Origin: an uncultured Ruminococcus sp.
GTDB taxonomy: Bacteria > Bacillota > Clostridia > Oscillospirales > Ruminococcaceae
Reading direction: 5' to 3'
NCBI GenBank assembly: GCA_910577575.1
Contig: CAJTOG010000063.1
Coordinates: 1 to 11,247 of the forward strand
DNA: 11,247 bases
Shown: positions 7,342 to 11,247 of the stretch, piece after piece
Numbering within the stretch: position 1 is the stretch's first letter
Layout of the letters: each line of letters opens with the position of its first letter
Notes under the pieces: generated by a model
What the model was told of the DNA's origin: nothing
The model's input: only the letters and a program-made list of their open reading frames with translations
Database searches by the model: none
Position numbers and translations under genes: made by a program

Positions 7342-7368
7342 TCCTTTTATATTTTCTATATAAAAGGA
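7342..7368 (-). promoter_or_regulatory. Hairpin overlapping the leader ORF ribosome-binding site
   Basis: TCCTTTTATAT (7342-7352) and ATATAAAAGGA (7358-7368) are perfect 11-bp arms with a 5-nt loop. In minus-strand RNA the 3' arm (ATATAAAAGGA) includes the start of AAAAGGAGG, the site for the leader ORF, so the 5' arm acts as an anti-Shine-Dalgarno segment. It could control entry of ribosomes or serve as a protein site. Confidence 0.5.
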
Positions 7369-7377
7369 TAGTCAATT

Positions 7378-7407
7378 TTCATAAACAATTCCATATAAAA
7401 GTGACAA
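7378..7407 (-). promoter_or_regulatory. Weak candidate promoter for the leader/DUF5085-like unit
   Basis: TTGTCA (7407-7402) and TATGAA (7383-7378) are 18 nt apart on the minus strand. The -10 match is only 4 of 6. It is the best candidate upstream of the hairpin and divergent from the two-component promoter. Confidence 0.3.
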
Positions 7408-7441
7408 AAGCACCAAAAATCTGCACGAACGCACTATTTAA

Positions 7442-7470
7442 TTGAAATAATTTATAAAATGTGGTATAAT
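7442..7470 (+). promoter_or_regulatory. Sigma-A-type promoter of the two-component operon
   Basis: TTGAAA (7442-7447) and TATAAT (7465-7470) are 17 nt apart. Transcription would start near 7477, leaving only about 15 nt before the ATG at 7492 and overlapping its AAAAGGA site. This supports 7492 rather than the earlier in-frame ATG at 7459, which lies upstream of the -10 box. Confidence 0.75.
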
Positions 7471-7491
7471 TTGGTAAAAGGATGTGGTTTT

Positions 7492-8205
7492 ATGATAATT
7501 GCTATATGTGACGATGAACAGGTATTTCATGACGAACTTTACAGAATGCTTCAGGATTACTATATTAAAAACAGACTGTCTGTAAATATAAGACACTTTT
7601 ATGATGGACGGCAGCTTCTGAACAGTGATATCAATTTTGATGTGATATTTATGGACTTCCAGATGGACGACATTGATGGTCTTGAAACTTCCCGTATTTT
7701 GAGGAGAAGCAATAAAGATGTAAAAATTATATTTACCACAAGCTTTCCTGAAATTGTCCTTGACAGCTTTGAAGTAGATACTTTCCGTTTTCTTGTAAAG
7801 CCAATTCTGCGTGAAAAACTCTTCAAAGCTCTGGACGAATACAGAGAAACTCCTGATCTGACAAAATTCCTGATTGTAAATACCAATGACGGAATGTGGA
7901 AAATAAAATACTCGGATATCATATATCTTGAAGCAAAATCCAGACATACTATTATCAGAACAGCTGACAGCGTTTACGAATTCAACAAAAATCTCAGTGA
8001 AGCTAAAAAACTTCTATCAACGGAAACGTTTGTGCAGTGTCACCGTGCCTATATTGCCAATGTTCACTATGTCAACAGTTATACAAATTCCGTCATCATT
8101 TTTGACAATGGTGAAAAAGCACAGCTCGGAAAGAAATATAAATCTGATTTTAAAAATGCATTCATGGACTATATCATTGCTCACAACAGATCAAGAAAGG
8201 ACTGA
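7492..8205 (+). CDS. LytTR-family response regulator (AgrA/ComE-like)
   Basis: A cytoplasmic DNA-binding response regulator of 237 residues. The receiver domain (1-120) has the acidic pair D7-D8 (CDDE), the phosphoacceptor D55 (IFMDFQM), T82 and the conserved K103 (LVKP). The LytTR DNA-binding domain (about 130-232) shows IIYLEAKSRHT and the typical CHRAYIANVHYV segment, ending in KYKSDFKNAFMDYI. The start at 7492 has AAAAGGA 9 nt upstream and sits just after a strong promoter. The stop (TGA 8203-8205) is 4 nt before the kinase start, so the two are co-translated. In this family such pairs usually answer peptide signals and control bacteriocin, toxin or virulence-type genes. Which genes it controls here is not visible, although the divergent leader/DUF5085-like unit and the convergent toxin locus are candidates. 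Confidence 0.93.
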   Translation: MIIAICDDEQVFHDELYRMLQDYYIKNRLSVNIRHFYDGRQLLNSDINFDVIFMDFQMDDIDGLETSRILRRSNKDVKIIFTTSFPEIVLDSFEVDTFRFLVKPILREKLFKALDEYRETPDLTKFLIVNTNDGMWKIKYSDIIYLEAKSRHTIIRTADSVYEFNKNLSEAKKLLSTETFVQCHRAYIANVHYVNSYTNSVIIFDNGEKAQLGKKYKSDFKNAFMDYIIAHNRSRKD

Positions 8206-8209
8206 TGAT

Positions 8210-9517
8210 TTGACTTTTCTGTTTCCGACTATTTTTTCTGTGTCAACTCTGATTTTAATATTAAATATCAAGAATATTGTTTCAGCTTATTCCGGAAACA
8301 TAATAAAAAGCACAAAGCTTTTTAAAACTCTGTGGTTTTTATCTATACCTGTTTCATGGATTTTCTCATACTGCTACATACAAGAAATAAATAATTTATA
8401 TACGTTGTTTCTTGTACTTTATTATCTGCAGCTTATTTTGATTGCAGTCCTACTGAACCGCAAAAAACTGCTGAATTTCATTTACTGTTTCCTATTTGTT
8501 GAAAATGCTGAATCCTTTATAAAATCATTTTCACTCAACATTTTTTCTTACTTTGTACCTGATATAAAACGTCAGATATTGTCTGTTGCAGCCGATTTGA
8601 TTTTCCAGACAATTCTATATTTTTTGATACATATTCTTTTCCAAAAATATCATGAACAGATGTACAGAATCCTGCATGAAATATCAAAATCCACGTATAT
8701 TCTCATTTTGTTTTCTGTCATATCTCTTGAATTATATACCTCGCTTCTCTTTTTGAAAAACGAAATTGATTTACGAAAACTATATATCCTGCAAATCACT
8801 GCATCACTCTTTTTGATTTCCCTGATTGTTGCTGTGCTGTTTTTTATAGTCAAAGACATTTCCAGAAAACACCTTCAGAACACTTCCGACCTTCTCGAAC
8901 AGCAGGTAAAAATTCAACTTGAACATTATGAAACTTTTACACAATTAAACAAAGAATTTCATAGTTTCAGGCATGATTACAAAAATCATATGCACTGTAT
9001 ACGTTCTCTTATTGAATCGCAGAACTACTCATCCGTGCTTTCATATATGGACAAGCTTACAGATAATTTTGACCCGAAAATGATATTTATTGATTCCGGC
9101 AATAAGATTGCTGATGCTATTCTGACAAATAAAATGCATACGGCACAAAACGACGGAATAGCATTTCAGTTTGAAGGTACATTTTTCAGCGATATTTTTC
9201 CAGCTGACCTTTGCACTATTCTGTCAAACGGACTGGATAATGCTATCGAAGCCTGTCTGAAAACCAATAACAACAGGTGGATTTATGTCAAGGCTGCAAA
9301 GCAAAAATCTTTCCAGTATATTGAAATATCCAATTCAAAAAGTTCTGATGAAGTCTTTTCTGATACTCAGAATTTTACAAGTAAAACCGATAAAATTAAT
9401 CACGGTTATGGTCTGTATAACATAAGAAAAGCTGCTGAACATTATGACGGAAAGGTTGAAATTGCTGATAAAAATGACACTTTTACTCTTACGGTAATAC
9501 TGAATTTAAATATATAA
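8210..9517 (+). CDS. GHKL-type sensor histidine kinase (AgrC-like)
   Basis: A membrane sensor kinase of 435 residues, the normal size for AgrC-type kinases. The proposed start is TTG 8210, with AAAGGA 8 nt upstream inside the end of the regulator gene. The open frame extends further upstream only by overlapping the regulator and has no suitable start there. The first 215 residues are six or so hydrophobic segments (about 5-25, 41-56, 63-82, 124-144, 162-182, 193-214). A short coiled region leads to the phosphoacceptor H255 in FRHDYKNHM. The ATPase domain has the N box LSNGLDNAIEAC (338-349) and the G box HGYGLYNIR (398-406), lacking the classical F box, as usual for the HPK10/GHKL group. No AgrB or AgrD gene is visible, so the signal is unknown. 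The gene ends before a terminator. Confidence 0.92.
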   Translation: MTFLFPTIFSVSTLILILNIKNIVSAYSGNIIKSTKLFKTLWFLSIPVSWIFSYCYIQEINNLYTLFLVLYYLQLILIAVLLNRKKLLNFIYCFLFVENAESFIKSFSLNIFSYFVPDIKRQILSVAADLIFQTILYFLIHILFQKYHEQMYRILHEISKSTYILILFSVISLELYTSLLFLKNEIDLRKLYILQITASLFLISLIVAVLFFIVKDISRKHLQNTSDLLEQQVKIQLEHYETFTQLNKEFHSFRHDYKNHMHCIRSLIESQNYSSVLSYMDKLTDNFDPKMIFIDSGNKIADAILTNKMHTAQNDGIAFQFEGTFFSDIFPADLCTILSNGLDNAIEACLKTNNNRWIYVKAAKQKSFQYIEISNSKSSDEVFSDTQNFTSKTDKINHGYGLYNIRKAAEHYDGKVEIADKNDTFTLTVILNLNI

Positions 9518-9528
9518 CCTATATACTT

Positions 9529-9560
9529 AAAAAAGAGCGAGTCGTAAAAACTCGCTCTTT
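9529..9560. terminator. Bidirectional Rho-independent terminator between kinase and toxin locus
   Basis: AAAGAGCGAG (9532-9541) and CTCGCTCTTT (9551-9560) are perfect 10-bp arms with a 9-nt loop. Leftward, the stem is followed by six T (9534-9529), ideal for ending the minus-strand toxin transcript. Rightward, only TTTCTAT follows, so termination of the kinase transcript is weaker. Confidence 0.85.
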
Positions 9561-9575
9561 CTATATCTGTTTGGG

Positions 9576-10022
9576 CTAAATACATTCTGTCATACAGTCA
9601 TTATGCACCAGTACAGAAAACTCACCGACAAAATAGGTATGGAAATCCTCAACTTCAAAGTTATAAACTTTTACAGATGCTTCAAGAATCTCATGCTGAA
9701 TCCATTCAACGACTACAAACTCACCGTTTGAAAGTACAAGTATATCTCCTGCACGAAGATTTTTTGCAAGTGTCCAGCCAAGTTTATCAACATAGAATGG
9801 GTGATTGGGCGTTGCTGAAATTGTTTCACCATTGATATGAACATGAATCAGTTCATCTGTTTCGTTGATATAGGTTTCCTCAACTGTCTTGTATGCTATC
9901 TCACCTGTTTCGGGATTTTTGGAAAGAACTTTATCGCCTGCCTGAATTTCTTCTATCGACTTCTGTCCGTCCTCTGTCTCTACAAGCGTTCCCGCTACGA
10001 AACAATATGGGATAGCTAATGT
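9576..10022 (-). pseudogene. Orphan Hint (intein-like autoprotease) module without toxin domain
   Basis: The frame from 10022 to TAG 9578-9576 encodes 148 residues forming an apparently complete Hint domain: nucleophile block PYCFVAGTLVETEDG, GDKVLSKNP, SATPNHPFYV, VYNFEVEDFHTYFVGEFSVLVHN, then only DCMTECI before the stop. Hint domains of polymorphic toxins cut themselves at this VHN end to release the C-terminal toxin. Here the toxin is missing. There is no start codon or ribosome-binding site: the frame follows the Imm1 stop (10023-10025) immediately and in the same phase (TLAIPYC...). It is about 88% identical at DNA level to the Hint end of the toxin gene over the compared 177 nt. The simplest reading is that it is the displaced 3' end of an older toxin gene, left when the deaminase-immunity cassette was inserted. 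Confidence 0.8.
9601..9777. repeat. Direct repeat copy 1 (3' part of orphan Hint coding sequence)
   Basis: This aligns without gaps to 11071-11247 at a constant offset of 1,470 bp, with about 21 mismatches in 177 positions counted by eye (about 88% identity). It codes for the Hint segment from WTLAKNLRAG to LVHN. The true repeat probably continues to the right beyond the window edge of copy 2. Confidence 0.9.
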
Positions 10023-10460
10023 TTACCAGTTTCCATCTTCAGGGATAATTTCTGGAGTTACCCAATTTACAATTGGAGATGGTAAGCCTGTTTCAATAAA
10101 ATATTGTATTGCTTGCCATGCAATATCAATAGGCAAAAATAATCCTTTTGAAGCATAAATTTCTTCAGCAGTTTCTAATACCTCATTTAGTTCATCTGCG
10201 TTGTACAGTGAAAGTAAATCTTTTTTCTGTAATTCATCAATGTAATGAAGATATATACCTGCTTGAATATTTGGACCAATCATTAATGTTGCAATGTTAT
10301 ATTCATTCTCATCATAAAATTTTATGAATCCATCTCCACTACCTTGCATCCAATAATTACTAAAATCATCTATTATTTCCTCTTTAAACTTCTCAATATC
10401 ATCTATATCAGTATTATCTCCATTAGGCGACATAAAAAATATTTTTTTCTTTGATATCAT
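10023..10460 (-). CDS. Imm1-family immunity protein for the deaminase toxin
   Basis: This 145-residue acidic, soluble protein is placed directly downstream of the deaminase toxin, the usual position of its antidote. ATG 10460 has AGGAGG (10478-10473) 12 nt upstream, slightly long. Visible features are a strand-rich core GDGFIKFYDENEYNIATLMIGPNIQAGIYLHYID (about 42-75), an LPIDIAWQAIQYFIETG helix, and a C-terminal LPSPIVNW. These fit the Imm1 family, which from published surveys of polymorphic toxins is commonly paired with deaminase toxins; the assignment is from memory. It should bind and block the deaminase in the producer's cytoplasm. It is separated from the toxin by 144 nt holding two hairpins and a possible promoter, so it may be expressed independently. 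Its composition is more AT-rich than the Hint sequences on both sides, as is the toxin's. Confidence 0.75.
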   Translation of the reverse strand: MISKKKIFFMSPNGDNTDIDDIEKFKEEIIDDFSNYWMQGSGDGFIKFYDENEYNIATLMIGPNIQAGIYLHYIDELQKKDLLSLYNADELNEVLETAEEIYASKGLFLPIDIAWQAIQYFIETGLPSPIVNWVTPEIIPEDGNW

Positions 10461-10491
10461 TACTTAACTAATCCTCCTATTACTTTTGAAC

Positions 10492-10519
10492 AATGATTTT
10501 TCGTTGCTTAAAAATCATT
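10492..10519. promoter_or_regulatory. Inverted repeat just upstream of the immunity gene
   Basis: AATGATTTTT (10492-10501) and AAAAATCATT (10510-10519) are perfect 10-bp arms with an 8-nt loop, located 13 nt before the AGGAGG site of the immunity gene. No T-run follows on the minus strand, so an operator or an mRNA-stabilising hairpin is more likely than a terminator. Confidence 0.45.
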
Positions 10520-10523
10520 AATA

Positions 10524-10552
10524 ATTTAATAGGCTGTGCTATGTATTTTCAA
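10524..10552 (-). promoter_or_regulatory. Possible separate promoter for the immunity gene
   Basis: TTGAAA (10552-10547) and TTAAAT (10529-10524) lie 17 nt apart on the minus strand, about 65-90 nt upstream of the immunity start. The -10 match is 4 of 6. It lies across the 10528-10563 hairpin. Confidence 0.35.
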
Positions 10553-10563
10553 CACAGCCTATT
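10528..10563 (-). terminator. Strong hairpin between toxin and immunity genes, possible terminator/attenuator
   Basis: AATAGGCTGTG (10528-10538) and CACAGCCTATT (10553-10563) are perfect 11-bp arms with a 14-nt loop, about 40 nt after the toxin stop. On the minus strand the stem is followed by AAATTATTAAT, a poor T-tract, so termination would be incomplete. It may protect or separate the toxin message from that of the immunity gene. Confidence 0.45.
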
Positions 10564-10604
10564 TTAAATTATAATAGTAAATATATGAATTTAATTCTAA
10601 AAAA

Positions 10605-11247
10605 TTAAAATTCAAATTTTTTCCCATTCTTGTTAATTACAGTTAACTTCTCTAATCCTAAAAATTCACGTATATAGCCTAAATTGGTTTGACAAATTCC
10701 ACAAGTACCTCTATCACAATATATTGTAACATTTTTACCAATATTATCACCATAGATGTTATATGCTCTAAATAATGCATTTGACTCTCCATGTGTAAAT
10801 ACTTGTGCATGTCCACTTCCATAAGATTTAACAGTACTAAAATATCCTGCTTTTCTCATATCTTCATACATTTTCTTTCCCAGCTCTTTTTCTGGCTTAC
10901 TTAATAATGATGAGTTAATACCAAATATTTTATTCCCATTAACTTCTACAAAAGCAACTGTTCCTTTTCCATCACCACGTTTTGGAATGCTATCACCAAG
11001 TGGTTCTAATCCATCTTTTTTAACTCTATATTCATCTATTGCTTTCCATGCTTCCTCTGGTGTACACTCATTATGCACCAGCACAGAAGATTTGCCAACA
11101 AAGTAAGTATGGAAATCCTGAACCTCAAAGTTATAAACTTTTATCGGATTTTCAAGAATCTCATGCTGAATCCATTCAACGACTACAAACTCGCCATTTG
11201 AAAGAACAAGGATATCTCCTGCACGAAGATTTTTTGCAAGCGTCCAG
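10605..11247 (-). CDS. Polymorphic toxin, C-terminal end: Hint autoprotease fused to DddA/SCP1.201-like cytidine deaminase; start beyond window
   Basis: The last 213 residues of a larger secreted toxin are visible. Residues 1-59 are the end of a Hint domain (WTLAKNLRAGDILVL ... FHTYFVGKSSVLVHN), whose cut after VHN would free the toxin. The next 154 residues form a zinc-dependent deaminase: H-x-E in THGESNALFRAYN (His ligand, catalytic Glu; about 10793-10785) and the two Cys ligands in GTCGIC (about 10703-10692), followed by KLTVINKNGK. The GTCG-x-C pattern and H-x-E-x-x-A spacing resemble DddA, the double-strand DNA cytosine deaminase of the SCP1.201-like group. DNA as target is inferred, since some relatives may prefer other nucleic acids. 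An ATG at 11084 lies inside MLVHN and is not a true start. The N-terminal export domain is outside, so the secretion route is unknown. The Imm1 gene follows. Confidence 0.88.
   Translation of the reverse strand, partial: WTLAKNLRAGDILVLSNGEFVVVEWIQHEILENPIKVYNFEVQDFHTYFVGKSSVLVHNECTPEEAWKAIDEYRVKKDGLEPLGDSIPKRGDGKGTVAFVEVNGNKIFGINSSLLSKPEKELGKKMYEDMRKAGYFSTVKSYGSGHAQVFTHGESNALFRAYNIYGDNIGKNVTIYCDRGTCGICQTNLGYIREFLGLEKLTVINKNGKKFEF
11071..11247. repeat. Direct repeat copy 2 (Hint end of the intact toxin gene)
   Basis: Partner of 9601-9777, in the same orientation. Similarity fades just past the VHN codons (E-C-T-P-E versus D-C-M-T-E), which is the Hint-toxin junction. Together the copies bracket the toxin-immunity cassette. 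Confidence 0.9.

Noticed and set aside
7372..7390. Repeated CAATT (about 12 nt apart) as paired LytTR binding sites
   Set aside because: The repeats are too short and poorly matched to the known 9-bp LytTR direct-repeat pattern to support a call.
7438..7947. Long minus-strand reading frame opposite the response regulator
   Set aside because: It lies antisense to a clear receiver/LytTR gene, has no ribosome-binding site and no family character.
7928..8209. Upstream extension of the kinase reading frame to an ATG at 7928
   Set aside because: It would overlap the response regulator by about 280 nt in another frame. The TTG at 8210 has a good ribosome-binding site and gives a normal AgrC-type length.
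11082..11084. ATG in MLVHN as the start of a stand-alone deaminase gene
   Set aside because: The Hint frame is open and continuous upstream to the window end, and no ribosome-binding site precedes this ATG.
1..11247. CRISPR arrays, tRNA or rRNA genes, insertion-sequence transposases
   Set aside because: No regularly spaced repeats, cloverleaf-like or rRNA sequence, or transposase motifs were seen.

Overview
The DNA is AT-rich, with Firmicutes-style Shine-Dalgarno sequences (GGAGG, AAAGGAG) and sigma-A-type promoters. Protein style (short Cro/C1 regulator, LytTR/GHKL two-component pair, Hint-type polymorphic toxin) suggests a low-GC gut Clostridia member, possibly Ruminococcus-like; the genus is an inference.

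Positions 1-5990, minus strand: a type I restriction-modification cassette in the order Cro/C1 regulator, hsdM, a 260-aa unknown gene, a 66-aa unknown gene, hsdS, a membrane-protein gene, hsdR (cut by the window edge). All three hsd genes are damaged. hsdM has lost about 47 nt near its start and its catalytic NPPF motif reads NPLF. hsdS is split by a 7-bp tandem duplication. hsdR has an in-frame TGA, a frameshift and an apparent N-terminal deletion. The regulator and the three inserted genes are intact. A good promoter (TTGCAT-N17-TATAAT) with an inverted repeat beside its -35 box drives the cassette.

Positions 6078-7440, minus strand: a frameshifted gene of unknown function whose ribosome-binding site lies in a hairpin, then a terminator-like structure, then a 150-aa protein resembling the DUF5085/GyrI-like proteins found near type VII secretion and LXG-toxin loci. 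That gene is preceded by a 12-codon aromatic-rich leader ORF, which also has a hairpin over its ribosome-binding site.

Positions 7442-9560, plus strand: a LytTR response regulator and an AgrC-like GHKL histidine kinase, transcribed from a strong promoter divergent from the leader/DUF5085-like unit. They end at a terminator shared with the convergent toxin locus. No AgrB or AgrD is visible.

Positions 9576-11247, minus strand: the 3' end of a polymorphic toxin gene (Hint autoprotease followed by a DddA/SCP1.201-like cytidine deaminase), an Imm1-type immunity gene, and a second, orphan Hint module without a toxin domain. The two Hint copies form a direct repeat 1,470 bp apart that brackets the toxin-immunity cassette, which suggests cassette replacement by homologous recombination. 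The most noteworthy elements are this bracketed deaminase cassette, the decayed hsd cassette with intact passengers, and the leader-peptide/hairpin arrangement.
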